Below are positions 42,340 to 50,979 of a stretch of DNA of 64,000 bases, in pieces. The notes below the pieces were generated by a model. It did not search any database, had not been told where the DNA came from, and was given only the letters and a program-made list of their open reading frames with translations. The position numbers and the translations under genes are program-made. Source of the DNA: Ancylobacter oerskovii (GTDB lineage: Bacteria; Pseudomonadota; Alphaproteobacteria; Rhizobiales; Xanthobacteraceae); contig NZ_JAHBGB010000002.1 in NCBI RefSeq assembly GCF_018390555.1, positions 496,001-560,000 on the forward strand. Direction: 5' to 3'. Within the stretch, counting starts at the first letter, position 1, and each line of letters begins with the position of its first letter.

Positions 42340-42369
42340 AAAGGGCGACGGGGCGATCCGTCGCCCTTT
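42340..42369. terminator. bidirectional intrinsic terminator
   Basis: AAAGGGCGACGG (42340-42351), loop GGCGAT, CCGTCGCCCTTT (42358-42369) form a perfect 12-bp hairpin with A/T tracts on both sides. It separates the plus-strand secreted protein from the minus-strand folK. Confidence 0.8.
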
Positions 42370-42374
42370 CCGCG

Positions 42375-42908
42375 TCAGGCGGCATCGGCGACCCGCAGGA
42401 TGCCGGTGGTGTCGAGCCCGGCCAGCGCATCGCGCACCAGCACGCCGCCCACAGCGAGGTCCGGGGCGATCTCGGCCAGCGGCAACAGCGCGAAGGCGCG
42501 CTCCATCATGCGCGGATGCGGGATCTCGAGGTCCGGCTCGTCGATCTTCTCCTCGCCATAGAGCAGGATGTCGATGTCGATGGTGCGCGGGCCGAAGCGC
42601 ACCTCCCGGGTGCGGTCGCGCCCGAAGGCATGCTCGACGCCGAGCAGCATGTGCAGGAGCTCGCGGGCCGAGAGCACCGTCTCTATGGCGACCACGAGAT
42701 TGAGATACGGCCCCTGCGGCACCGGCCCCCAGGGCGGCGTCTCGTAGAGCGAGGACCGCTGCAATATGGTCACGCCGCCGGTGCGGGCGATCAGCCCCAC
42801 CGCCTTCGCCATGGTCTTCGCCCGGTCGCCGAGATTGGAGCCGAGGCAGAGATAGGCGACGTGTTTCTCGACCTTGCGCGGCCGGCGGATGAAGAATTCA
42901 GGCGGCAC
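42375..42908 (-). CDS. folK: 2-amino-4-hydroxy-6-hydroxymethyldihydropteridine pyrophosphokinase
   Basis: A 177-residue HPPK. It transfers pyrophosphate from ATP to hydroxymethyl-dihydropterin in folate synthesis. The conserved YLCLGSNLGDR, SSLYETPPWG, PYLNLVVAIET and EVRFGPRTIDIDILLYGEE are present, with the Mg-ligand Asp residues in DIDILLY. Translation starts at GTG 42908 and overlaps folP by 11 bp, so it is coupled. An approximately 15-residue N-terminal extension precedes the core. Confidence 0.95.
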   Translation of the reverse strand: MPPEFFIRRPRKVEKHVAYLCLGSNLGDRAKTMAKAVGLIARTGGVTILQRSSLYETPPWGPVPQGPYLNLVVAIETVLSARELLHMLLGVEHAFGRDRTREVRFGPRTIDIDILLYGEEKIDEPDLEIPHPRMMERAFALLPLAEIAPDLAVGGVLVRDALAGLDTTGILRVADAA

Positions 42909-43827
42909 CCTGGTTCGCCCCCTTGATGGCTTCCGTCACCCGCGCCGCCTGCACATGCTCGGCGACGTCATGCACGCGGATGATCGCGCAGCCGGCCATG
43001 ATGCCGATCACGTTGGAGGCGATGGTGCCCGGCAGCCGCTCGGCGGGCGTCGCCACCACCACCTTGCCGATCAGCGATTTGCGCGAGGTGCCGAGCAGCA
43101 CCGGGAAGCCGAGCCTGACGATGTCGCCGAGCCGCGCAAGGGCGGTGAGGTTCTGCTCGAAGCTCTTGCCGAAGCCGATGCCGGGATCGAGGCTGATGCG
43201 GTCGGCGCGGATGCCGGCCCGTGCCGCCCGCTCCAGCGCCGCCTCGAAGAAGGCCAGCATGTCGGCGACGATGTCGATCGAGGGGTCGACGGTGGCGCGG
43301 TTGTGCATCGCCACCACCCCGGCGTCGAAATCGGCCGCCACCCGCGCCATCTCCGGGTCGCCCATCAGCCCCCAGATGTCGTTGACGATATGCACCCCCG
43401 CCTTGAGCGCCGCCTCGGCGACCCGCGCCTTCTGGGTGTCGATCGACACCGGCACGCCGAGGCCGGCGATCTCCCCGAGCACCGGCAGCACCCGGCGCAT
43501 CTCCTCCTCCACCGGCACCGGCGTGTGGCCCGGCCGGGTCGATTCGCCGCCTATGTCGAGAATATCGGCCCCATCGGCCACCAGCCTGGACGCATTGGTC
43601 ACCGCATCGGCCAGCGCGGCGCTGCGCCCGCCATCGGAAAACGAGTCCGGCGTGACGTTGAGAATGCCCATCACCAGCGTGCGCCCGGCATAGTCCAGCC
43701 GCCGCCCGCGCGCATCGAACACCGCCTCCGCCGGGGGCGGCAAAGGCAGGCGGCGCACGGTCGACGCGACCGGCGACGTGGCAGTCAGTGACGCAGGCGA
43801 CGACGCAGACATGGCAGGATCCCGCAT
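42898..43827 (-). CDS. folP: dihydropteroate synthase
   Basis: A 309-residue DHPS. It condenses dihydropterin pyrophosphate with p-aminobenzoate. Family motifs are MGILNVTPDSFSDGG, ADILDIGGESTRPGHTPV, VSIDTQKARVAEAALKAGVH, VNDIWGLMGDP, LDPGIGFGKSFEQNLTALA and GTSRKSLIG. An N-terminal extension of about 45 residues is unusual but seen in Rhizobiales. The ATG at 43827 has GAGAG upstream; an ATG at 43812 is an alternative. folB, often adjacent, is absent from this locus. Confidence 0.95.
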   Translation of the reverse strand: MRDPAMSASSPASLTATSPVASTVRRLPLPPPAEAVFDARGRRLDYAGRTLVMGILNVTPDSFSDGGRSAALADAVTNASRLVADGADILDIGGESTRPGHTPVPVEEEMRRVLPVLGEIAGLGVPVSIDTQKARVAEAALKAGVHIVNDIWGLMGDPEMARVAADFDAGVVAMHNRATVDPSIDIVADMLAFFEAALERAARAGIRADRISLDPGIGFGKSFEQNLTALARLGDIVRLGFPVLLGTSRKSLIGKVVVATPAERLPGTIASNVIGIMAGCAIIRVHDVAEHVQAARVTEAIKGANQGAA

Positions 43828-43964
43828 TTTCTCTCAAATTGCGCGCCGCGCCGGCGAAAGCAAGGCGCCGGCGGCCATCGGCGACAATCTGCGCAGGTCC
43901 CGCTTGCCGAATGCCCCGCCCCCGCGCTCTATAGGCGCCGATGAATCCACACGGGGAGACCCTC

Positions 43965-45584
43965 ATGACCGGGGATGTCGACGGCAAGATCCTGGTGGGG
44001 CGTTCGGAAAAGCCCGAATTTCTCACGCTGAAGCTCGCCAATCGCCACGGCCTCGCCACCGGCGCCACCGGCACCGGCAAGACGGTGACGCTGCAGACGC
44101 TGGCGGAGGGCTTTTCCCGCGCCGGCGTGCCGGTATTCGCCGCCGACATCAAGGGAGACCTCTCCGGCGTCGCCATGAAGGGCGACGGGGTGGACTGGAT
44201 TCTCAAGCGCTGCAAGGAGATAGGCGTCGAGTATCAGGCCGACGAGTTCCCGGTGGTGTTCTGGGACCTGTTCGGCGAGCAGGGCCATCCGGTGCGCGCC
44301 ACCGTCACCGAGATGGGGCCGCTGCTGCTCGCCCGGCTGATGGGGCTCAACGAGGTGCAGGAGGGCGTACTCAACGTCGTCTTCCGCGTCGCCGACGAGA
44401 ACGGCTTCCTGCTGCTCGACCTGAAGGACCTCAGGGCGATGCTCGCCTTCGTGGCCGAGAACGCTGCCAAGCTCACCACCACCTATGGCAATGTCTCGCC
44501 GGCCACGGTCGGCGCCATCCAGCGCGCCCTGCTGGTGCTGGAGAATCAGGGCGCCGACAAGTTCTTCGGCGAGCCGGCGCTGAAGATCACCGACCTGATG
44601 CAGGTCGATCGCTCCGGCTACGGCACCATCAACATCCTCGCCGCGGACAAGCTGATGGGCTCGCCGCAGCTTTACGCCTCCTTCCTGCTCTGGCTGCTCT
44701 CCGAGCTGTTCGAGGAACTGCCGGAGGTCGGCGACCCGGACAAGCCCAAGCTGGTGTTCTTCTTCGACGAGGCGCATCTCGTCTTCGACGAGGCACCCAA
44801 GGCGCTCCTGCAGAAGATCGAGCAGGTGGTGCGTCTGATCCGCTCCAAGGGCGTCGGCGTCTATTTCGTCACCCAGAACCCGCTCGACGTGCCGGAAACC
44901 GTGCTGGCCCAGCTCGGCAACCGCGTGCAGCATGCGCTGCGCGCCTTCACCCCGCGCGACCAGAAGGCGGTGAAGGCGGCGGCCGACACGTTCCGCCCCA
45001 ACCCCAAGCTCAACACGGCGCAGGTCATCACCGAGCTCGGCAAGGGCGAGGCGCTGGTCTCCATGCTGGAAGGCAACGGCACGCCCTCCATCGTCGAGCG
45101 CACGCTGATCGCCCCGCCCTCCGGCCGCGTCGGGCCGGTGACGCCGCAGGAACGCGCGGCGATCCTCGCCAAAAGCCCCTTCAAGGGCACCTATGACGAG
45201 ACGCTCGACCGCGAATCCGCCTTCGAGATGCTGGCGAAGCGGGCCGAGGAGACCACGCCCGAGGCCGCGCCCGGAAAGCCGGCTCCCGACGCCCCCGCGC
45301 CCACCGAAGCCGGCACCGCGTCCGGCGGCGGCTGGATCAGCGACGTGCTCGGCGGCATTTTCGGCACCCCGTCGCGCGGACGCATGAGCGTCGGCGAGCA
45401 GGTCACGCGGCAGGTGGCGCGCGAAGTCACCAACCAAGTGACCAAGGCGATCCTGCGCAACGTGCTCGGCGGGCGCTCCCGCTCGACCCGCGCGGTCTCC
45501 TCCACCTCCACGCGCCGCGCTTCCGGCGGTGGCAACGACTTCGCGCAGATCTTCGACGACTTCTCCGGCACCGGGCGCAAATGA
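43965..45584 (+). CDS. HerA-like ATPase, DUF853 family (YjgR type)
   Basis: A 539-residue DUF853 ATPase. The P-loop is LATGATGTGKTVTLQTL (about 30-46), with Walker B-like KLVFFFDEAHLVFDEAP and further motifs RSKGVGVYFVTQNPLDVPE and LAQLGNRVQHALRAFTPRDQ. The C-terminal 110 residues are low-complexity (Pro/Ala/Thr, then Ser/Thr/Arg-rich) and a GGG-linked tail. E. coli YjgR is the best-known relative and its role is unresolved; DNA or RNA translocation by HerA-type motors is inferred. ATG 43965 was preferred as GGGGAG precedes it. Confidence 0.9.
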   Translation: MTGDVDGKILVGRSEKPEFLTLKLANRHGLATGATGTGKTVTLQTLAEGFSRAGVPVFAADIKGDLSGVAMKGDGVDWILKRCKEIGVEYQADEFPVVFWDLFGEQGHPVRATVTEMGPLLLARLMGLNEVQEGVLNVVFRVADENGFLLLDLKDLRAMLAFVAENAAKLTTTYGNVSPATVGAIQRALLVLENQGADKFFGEPALKITDLMQVDRSGYGTINILAADKLMGSPQLYASFLLWLLSELFEELPEVGDPDKPKLVFFFDEAHLVFDEAPKALLQKIEQVVRLIRSKGVGVYFVTQNPLDVPETVLAQLGNRVQHALRAFTPRDQKAVKAAADTFRPNPKLNTAQVITELGKGEALVSMLEGNGTPSIVERTLIAPPSGRVGPVTPQERAAILAKSPFKGTYDETLDRESAFEMLAKRAEETTPEAAPGKPAPDAPAPTEAGTASGGGWISDVLGGIFGTPSRGRMSVGEQVTRQVAREVTNQVTKAILRNVLGGRSRSTRAVSSTSTRRASGGGNDFAQIFDDFSGTGRK

Positions 45585-45652
45585 CCGGGCATGAACGCCT
45601 TTTCTACCAATGACTTGCCACAGATGATCCGCCGCAACTGAGTTTTATCGCC

Positions 45653-47035
45653 ATGTCCGATCTCGACCGCGTCCTCGCCGCCGTGGATGCCGATCTCGAT
45701 GCCAGCCTGCAGCGCCTGTTCGCCTTCCTGCGCATCCCCTCGATCTCCACCGACCGCGCCTATGCCGAGGATTGCCGCAAGGCCGGCCAGTGGCTGGCGG
45801 ACGACCTCGCCGGCCTCGGTCTCGTCGCCAGGCTGAACGACACGCCCGGCCATCCCATCGTCACCGGCACGTCGAATGTCGGCGCCGGACACCGCGTCCT
45901 GTTCTACGGCCATTACGACGTGCAGCCGGTCGACCCGCTGAACCTGTGGGAAAACCCGCCCTTCGAGCCCAAGATCGTCGACGGGCCGGACGGGGTGAAG
46001 CGGATCGTCGCCCGCGGCTCCTCCGACGACAAGGGTCAGGTGATGACCTTCGTCGAGGCCTGCCGCGCCTATCTGAAGGTCACTGGCACGCTGCCGGTGG
46101 ACGTCACCATCATGGTCGAGGGCGAGGAGGAGAACGGCTCCGGCAACCTGCCGCCGTTCCTCGAAACCCACCGGGACGAGTTGAAGGCCGACGTCGCTTT
46201 GGTCTGCGACACCAGCATGTGGGACGCGAAGACTCCCGCCATCACCGTCTCGCTGCGCGGCCTGATGCATGACGAGATCGTCGTCACCTGCGCCAATCGC
46301 GACCTGCATTCCGGCTATTACGGCGGCGCCGCGGCCAACCCGCTGCATGTGCTGTCGAAGATCATCGCCGGCGTGCACGGGCCGGATGGGCGGATCACCA
46401 TCCCCGGCTTCTATGACGGTGTCGTCGAGCCCCCGGACGAGGTGAAGGCGCAGTGGAACGCGCTCGGCATGACGCCCGAGAGCTTCCTCGGCCCGATCGG
46501 CCTCGCCGAACCGGTCGGCGAGAAGGGCCGCTCGCTCGTCGAGATGACCACCTCGCGGCCGACCTTCGAGGTGAACGGCCTGTGGGGCGGCTACACGGGC
46601 GACGGCACCAAGACGGTGATCCCTTCCATCGCCACCGCGAAGATCTCCTGCCGTCTCGTCGCCGGCCAGGATCCGGCGCATGTCCGCGACGCGGTGCGCG
46701 CCTTCGTGCGGGCGCATCTGCCGGCGGATTGCTCGGTCGAGTTCCTCGGCGGCGAAGGCTCGCCGGCCGTCGCCGTCTCGCACGACAATCCCAATCTCGC
46801 CAAGGCGACCGCAGCGCTTGCCGACGAATGGGGCAGGCCCGCCGTGGTCATCGGCGCCGGCGGCTCGATCCCGATCGTCGGCCATTTCAAGAAGACGCTG
46901 GGGCAGGACACGCTGCTGGTCGGCTTCGCCCTCGACGACGACCGCATCCACTCGCCGAACGAGAAGTACAACCTCGCCTCGTTCCACAAGGGCATCCGCA
47001 GCTGGGTGCGCATCCTCGCCTCCCTGGCGGCCTGA
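45653..47035 (+). CDS. M20 family metallopeptidase (dipeptidase)
   Basis: A 460-residue M20/M25/M40 metallopeptidase. Zinc ligands and catalytic residues lie in VLFYGHYDVQPVDPLNLW, GSSDDKGQVMTFVEAC, MVEGEEENGSGNLPPFLE and the C-terminal IHSPNEKYNLASF. A dimerisation-domain sequence (LRGLMHDEIVVTCANRDLHS) is typical of dipeptidases in this family. The substrate is unknown; dipeptides are likely. It is 69 bp downstream of the HerA-like gene and same strand. Confidence 0.92.
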   Translation: MSDLDRVLAAVDADLDASLQRLFAFLRIPSISTDRAYAEDCRKAGQWLADDLAGLGLVARLNDTPGHPIVTGTSNVGAGHRVLFYGHYDVQPVDPLNLWENPPFEPKIVDGPDGVKRIVARGSSDDKGQVMTFVEACRAYLKVTGTLPVDVTIMVEGEEENGSGNLPPFLETHRDELKADVALVCDTSMWDAKTPAITVSLRGLMHDEIVVTCANRDLHSGYYGGAAANPLHVLSKIIAGVHGPDGRITIPGFYDGVVEPPDEVKAQWNALGMTPESFLGPIGLAEPVGEKGRSLVEMTTSRPTFEVNGLWGGYTGDGTKTVIPSIATAKISCRLVAGQDPAHVRDAVRAFVRAHLPADCSVEFLGGEGSPAVAVSHDNPNLAKATAALADEWGRPAVVIGAGGSIPIVGHFKKTLGQDTLLVGFALDDDRIHSPNEKYNLASFHKGIRSWVRILASLAA

Positions 47036-47148
47036 GGCCCGGGTCGCCTGCCGGGCGGCATCCCTCGCCGAAAGGACGAGAAGGGATGTCGCCCGTCATC
47101 TCCATCTTTGGCTATGGTGCCCTCGGCTGACATTCGGGAGTGCGTGAG

Positions 47149-48009
47149 ATGACCGGCGACTGGTCGCGGACCTGGACCTTCCTCGATGGCGCGTGGCACG
47201 AGGGCAACGTGCCGATCATGGGCGTGCGCACCCATGCCTCTTGGCTCGGCACCTCGGTATTCGACGGCGCCCGCGCCTTCGAGGGGGTGACGCCGGATCT
47301 CGACCTGCACTGCGCCCGCGTCAATCGCTCGGCGCTCGCCATGGGGCTGAAGCCGGTCGTGTCCGTCGAGCGCTGGATGGAACTGGCCGCCGAAGGGCTG
47401 AAGCGCTTCGCCCCCGATGCGGCGCTCTACATCCGGCCGATGTACTGGGCCGAGCTTCCCGGCGCGCGCACCGTGGATGCCGATGCGGAATCCACCCGCT
47501 GGTGCCTCAGCCTCTACGAGGCGCCGATGCCGACGCCGGAGCGCGGCACCTCGATTACCCTGTCGCCGTTCCGCCGCCCGACGGTGGAATGCGCCGTGAC
47601 CGAGGCCAAGACCGGCGCCCTCTATCCCAACAATGCCCGCGCGCTCGTCGAGTGCCACCGCCGCGGCTTCGACAATGCGGCGCTGTGCGACATGCTTGGC
47701 AACGTCGCCGAGCTCGCCACCGCCAACCTCTTCATGGCGAAGGACGGCGTGGCCTTCACCCCGGCCGCCAACGGCACCTTTCTCGCGGGGATCACCCGCA
47801 CCCGCACCATCGGGCTGATGCGACAGGCCGGCATCGAGGTGGTGGAGACGACGCTGCGCTGGGACGATTTCAGGGCCGCCGACGAATTGTTCACCACCGG
47901 CAACTATTCCAAGGTCACGCCGATCACCGGCATCGAGGATCGCGAGCTGCAACCCGGCCCGGTGTTCCGGCGCGCCCGCGAGCTCTACTGGGACTTTGCC
48001 CACACCTGA
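47149..48009 (+). CDS. branched-chain aminotransferase-type PLP enzyme
   Basis: A 286-residue class IV aminotransferase. The PLP Lys is Lys154 in VTEAKTGALYPNNARALVEC. The N-terminal HEGNVPIMGVRTHASWLGTS, VFDGARAFEG and the C-terminal GITRTRTIGLMRQAGIEVVE are diagnostic of this group. Relatives transaminate branched-chain amino acids or D-amino acids; assignment to ilvE is not certain because the Lys motif differs from KTGGNYA. ATG 47149 has GGGAG upstream. A hairpin terminator follows. Confidence 0.85.
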   Translation: MTGDWSRTWTFLDGAWHEGNVPIMGVRTHASWLGTSVFDGARAFEGVTPDLDLHCARVNRSALAMGLKPVVSVERWMELAAEGLKRFAPDAALYIRPMYWAELPGARTVDADAESTRWCLSLYEAPMPTPERGTSITLSPFRRPTVECAVTEAKTGALYPNNARALVECHRRGFDNAALCDMLGNVAELATANLFMAKDGVAFTPAANGTFLAGITRTRTIGLMRQAGIEVVETTLRWDDFRAADELFTTGNYSKVTPITGIEDRELQPGPVFRRARELYWDFAHT

Positions 48010-48029
48010 TCCGCGGCCCTAACGGCAAA

Positions 48030-48051
48030 CGGCCGGGGAGAGCCCCGGCCG
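48030..48051. terminator. GC hairpin between the aminotransferase and CsbD genes
   Basis: CGGCCGGGG (48030-48038), loop AGAG, CCCCGGCCG (48043-48051) is a perfect 9-bp hairpin between convergent genes. Only weak T tracts flank it, so termination may be partial. Confidence 0.5.
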
Positions 48052-48087
48052 CATCTGTCGGCGGACATCCGCCATGCCACAACCGCC

Positions 48088-48291
48088 TCACATGCGGTAG
48101 CGGGTGCTCCATTCGTCGACCTGGCGCTTGGCCTCGTCCTTGGCGATGCCGTAGCGCTCCTGCAGCACGCCCTCGAGCTCCTCGCGCTTGCCGTGCAGGC
48201 GATCGATGTCGTCATCGGTCAGCTTGCCCCATTGCTGGCGCACCTGCCCCTTGATCTGTTTCCAGTTGCCTTCGATACGGTCCCAGTTCAT
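48088..48291 (-). CDS. CsbD family stress protein
   Basis: A 67-residue CsbD protein: MNWDRIEGNWKQIKGQVRQQ, then WGKLTDDDIDRLHGKREELE, GVLQERYGIAKDEAKRQVDE. It is a small hydrophilic stress-related protein found across proteobacteria with unknown molecular role; in other bacteria it is under sigma-B or general stress control. It is full length and has no unusual feature. Confidence 0.95.
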   Translation of the reverse strand: MNWDRIEGNWKQIKGQVRQQWGKLTDDDIDRLHGKREELEGVLQERYGIAKDEAKRQVDEWSTRYRM

Positions 48292-48383
48292 GGCGTTATC
48301 TCCGTGAAAACATTGGCTTGCCGTGCCTCGTCAGGCACGGCCGCGGCTGCTAGCATCGCTTCGACAACGCTCGGAGCCCGATT

Positions 48384-49385
48384 TTGATCCACGCCCCGGC
48401 CCTCCCCTCGCTCGACGAACTGGTCGATGGCGTCCGCGCCGGACGACGCGCGATGCTGGCAAGGGCCATCACCCTCGTCGAATCGCGCAAGGCCGCGCAT
48501 CGGGCCCTTGCCGAGCCGTTGCTTCAGGCCCTGCTGCCCTTCACCGGCGGTGCCGTGCGGGTCGGGATCACCGGCGTACCCGGGGTCGGCAAGTCCACCG
48601 CCATCGATTCGCTGGGGACGCTTCTCACCGGCAAGGGCCATCGCGTGGCGGTGCTGGCGGTGGATCCGTCATCGGCGCGCACCGGCGGCTCGATCCTGGG
48701 CGACAAGACCCGCATGGCGCGGCTGGCGGTGGACGAGCGCGCCTTCGTGCGGCCCTCGCCCTCCGCCGGCACGCTTGGCGGCGTCGCCGCCCGCACCCGC
48801 GAGACGCTGCTCATCTGCGAGGCCGCCGGATACGACGTGGTGCTGGTGGAGACGGTCGGCGTCGGCCAGTCCGAGACCGCCGTCGCCGAGATGACGGATA
48901 CGTTCCTGGTCCTGATGCTGCCGGGCGCCGGCGACGAATTGCAGGGCCTCAAGAAGGGCATCATCGAGCTCGCCGACATCGTCGCCGTGAACAAGGCGGA
49001 TGGCGACGGCGGCACCCGCGCCCGCGCCGCCGCCGGCGATTATCGCGCGGCGCTGCATGTGCTGGGCGCGCGCGAGGCTCATTGGTCGACGCCGGTCCTC
49101 GCCTGCTCCGGCCTCACCGGCGAGGGGCTGGAAGAGCTGTGGGCGCAGGTGCGGCTGCATGGCGAGCGGTCGCGGCAGGCCGGGGCCTTCGCCGCGCGGC
49201 GCAGCGCCCAGCAGGTCGGCTGGATGTGGACGCTGTTGGACGAGCGCATGCGCGAGCGGATCCGCACCCATGCCGGGCTGCGCGAGGACGTACCGAAGAT
49301 CACCGCCGAGGTGGCGGCCGGCCGACTGGCGCCGGGCCTCGCCGCCGCGCGCATCGCCGTGCGCCTCGGACTTGAGCCGACCTGA
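48384..49385 (+). CDS. meaB: MeaB-type G3E GTPase (methylmalonyl-CoA mutase chaperone)
   Basis: A 333-residue MeaB/ArgK GTPase. The P-loop is [17 protein letters not shown] (about 61-77), with [40 protein letters not shown] and [11 protein letters not shown] (NKxD). MeaB loads and protects adenosylcobalamin in methylmalonyl-CoA mutase. The mutase gene is not nearby. The reading frame begins at TTG 48384, as no ATG is suitable; the first residues agree with family length. It is likely followed by the response regulator as a separate unit. Confidence 0.92.
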   Translation: MIHAPALPSLDELVDGVRAGRRAMLARAITLVESRKAAHRALAEPLLQALLPFTGGAVRVGITGVPGVGKSTAIDSLGTLLTGKGHRVAVLAVDPSSARTGGSILGDKTRMARLAVDERAFVRPSPSAGTLGGVAARTRETLLICEAAGYDVVLVETVGVGQSETAVAEMTDTFLVLMLPGAGDELQGLKKGIIELADIVAVNKADGDGGTRARAAAGDYRAALHVLGAREAHWSTPVLACSGLTGEGLEELWAQVRLHGERSRQAGAFAARRSAQQVGWMWTLLDERMRERIRTHAGLREDVPKITAEVAAGRLAPGLAAARIAVRLGLEPT

Positions 49386-49478
49386 AAAAGACGGAATGTT
49401 TGGTTCACTTCTGTGCAGTCTTCCGAGGCGCCGTACGCTTGCATGGGGCGACGGCGTGCCGGCCAGGATGACGGGGCG

Positions 49479-49895
49479 ATGGGATTGACGATGGGCAATG
49501 ACAACCGGCTCGCCGGACGGGGCGTTTTCGTCGTCGAGGACGAGCCGTTGGTCGCGCTGATGATCGAGGCCATGATCGAGGAACTGGGCGCGGTGGTGAT
49601 CGGCAGCGCACGGCGCCTGCCCGATGCGCTGGATTTCGTCGCCGCGCGTCACCAGGAGATCGACGTGGCTCTCCTCGATCTCAATCTCGGCGGCATCGCC
49701 AGCTATGACGTCGCGCAGGCGGCCAGCGACCAGGGCATCCCGGTGGTGTTCTCCACCGGCTATGACGACGAGGCGATCAGCGAGCCGTGGCGCAGCCTGC
49801 CGCTGCTGTCCAAGCCCTTCCAGCTCGCCCAGCTGGAGGATGCCCTCGCCTCCGCCGTCGTAACCCGCCGCGCCCGGGGCCGCGCCCAGGGATGA
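49479..49895 (+). CDS. single-domain response regulator
   Basis: A 138-residue receiver domain: VFVVEDEPLVALMIEAMIEE (acidic pocket), phospho-acceptor Asp67 in VALLDLNLGGIASYD, the Thr/Ser in VVFSTGYDDEAIS, and Lys in LLSKPFQLAQLEDALASAV. No output domain is present, so it probably relays phosphate or works with a HWE/histidine kinase encoded elsewhere. The ATG at 49491 is an alternative. The stop overlaps the next ATG by 4 bp, so it is translationally coupled to pcp. Confidence 0.9.
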   Translation: MGLTMGNDNRLAGRGVFVVEDEPLVALMIEAMIEELGAVVIGSARRLPDALDFVAARHQEIDVALLDLNLGGIASYDVAQAASDQGIPVVFSTGYDDEAISEPWRSLPLLSKPFQLAQLEDALASAVVTRRARGRAQG

Positions 49896-50524
49896 TCCGG
49901 CCCGGCGGCCCGCACATCCTGATCACCGGCTTCGGTCCCTTTCCTGGCGCACCGGCCAATCCGGCGGCCGGGCTGGCCGGCGATCTCGCGCGGCTGCGAC
50001 GGCCGGCGCTCGCCGGCACCCGCCGCAGCCTGCGCCTGCTGCCGACCTCGTGGGAGGAGGCTGCCGGCTTCCCGGCCGTGCTCGACGCGCTGGCGCCCGA
50101 CATCGTGCTGATGATCGGCCTCGCCGCCCGCCGCCGGGCGGTGTCGGTGGAGCTCCTGGGGCGCAACCGCACCCGGCTTTCGCCGGATGCGACGCGGCGG
50201 CGCCCGCCCGGAGCCCGCTTCGATCCCGGCGCGGGCGCCACGCGCCGCTGCGCCGTCGATCCCGCGCCATTGCTGCGGGCGCTTGCCGTCGCCGGCCTGC
50301 CGGCACGGCCGTCGCGCGATGCCGGCGGCTATGTCTGCAATGCGCTGAGCTGGCGCGCCTATGGCTGGGCGCAGGGCGCGCCGGGCCGCCTCGCGGTGTT
50401 CGTCCACATCCCGCAACCACGCGCCGGCGGCCGTCTCGGCCGCGCCCGGCTGCTGCGCGGCTTCGGCAACCTCCTGGCGGCGCTCGTCGCCCAGCACCGG
50501 CTCAGGGCGGTGCCTGCACGGTGA
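49892..50524 (+). CDS. pcp: pyroglutamyl peptidase I (C15 family)
   Basis: A 210-residue C15 peptidase that removes N-terminal pyroglutamate. N-terminal HILITGFGPFPGAPANPA is typical. The triad is Glu87 (VSVELLGRN), Cys149 (GGYVCNALSW) and His172 (AVFVHIPQP). It follows the response regulator with an ATGA overlap and overlaps the 3' end of the convergent cytochrome gene by 23 bp. The sequence is more Arg-rich than textbook Pcp and more divergent in the middle. Confidence 0.88.
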   Translation: MIRPGGPHILITGFGPFPGAPANPAAGLAGDLARLRRPALAGTRRSLRLLPTSWEEAAGFPAVLDALAPDIVLMIGLAARRRAVSVELLGRNRTRLSPDATRRRPPGARFDPGAGATRRCAVDPAPLLRALAVAGLPARPSRDAGGYVCNALSWRAYGWAQGAPGRLAVFVHIPQPRAGGRLGRARLLRGFGNLLAALVAQHRLRAVPAR

Positions 50525-50876
50525 TCTCGATCGAGTTGTACCAGGCGGCGAAATTGGCGATGTCGTCGTCGGAAAGATCCTTGGTCACCACGGTCATCAT
50601 CTCGTTGACCCGCTTGCCGGAGCGAAACTCCTCCAGCGCCTTGGCGAGATACATCTCGACCTGACCGGCGAGGTTCGGCGCTTCCGGGTGCTGGGACATG
50701 CCGTTGGCGCCATGGCACACCGCGCATTGCTGGCTCGCCTTGGCCCGCCCGGCGGCCGCGTCGCCGGCAAGGGCGGGACCGCCCAAGGCGAAGATGAAGG
50801 CCGGGATCGCACAGGCGAGGGTCGGGTAGATCAGTCGTACCGCCGCGCCCAGCGGCGGGCTCCACATCCGCATCAT
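50502..50876 (-). CDS. class I cytochrome c
   Basis: A 124-residue monohaem c-type cytochrome. A signal segment (IYPTLACAIPAFIFALGGPA) is followed by the haem-binding CAVCH (Cys51-His55), the typical HGANGMSQHPEAPNLAGQ and a candidate axial Met in MMTVVTKDLSDDDIANFAAW. It would be exported and probably accepts electrons from the adjacent PQQ-type dehydrogenase, 103 bp upstream. The ATG at 50876 is preceded by GGAAAGAG. Confidence 0.9.
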   Translation of the reverse strand: MMRMWSPPLGAAVRLIYPTLACAIPAFIFALGGPALAGDAAAGRAKASQQCAVCHGANGMSQHPEAPNLAGQVEMYLAKALEEFRSGKRVNEMMTVVTKDLSDDDIANFAAWYNSIEITVQAPP

Positions 50877-50979
50877 CAACTCTTTCCGCGGTTGGCCGGG
50901 AGAACGGCCGCGACGGCATGCGCCGCCGCGGCCATCGGCTTCTTCGCCTCGCACGGGCAAGGCCTCGTACAGGCAGGCC

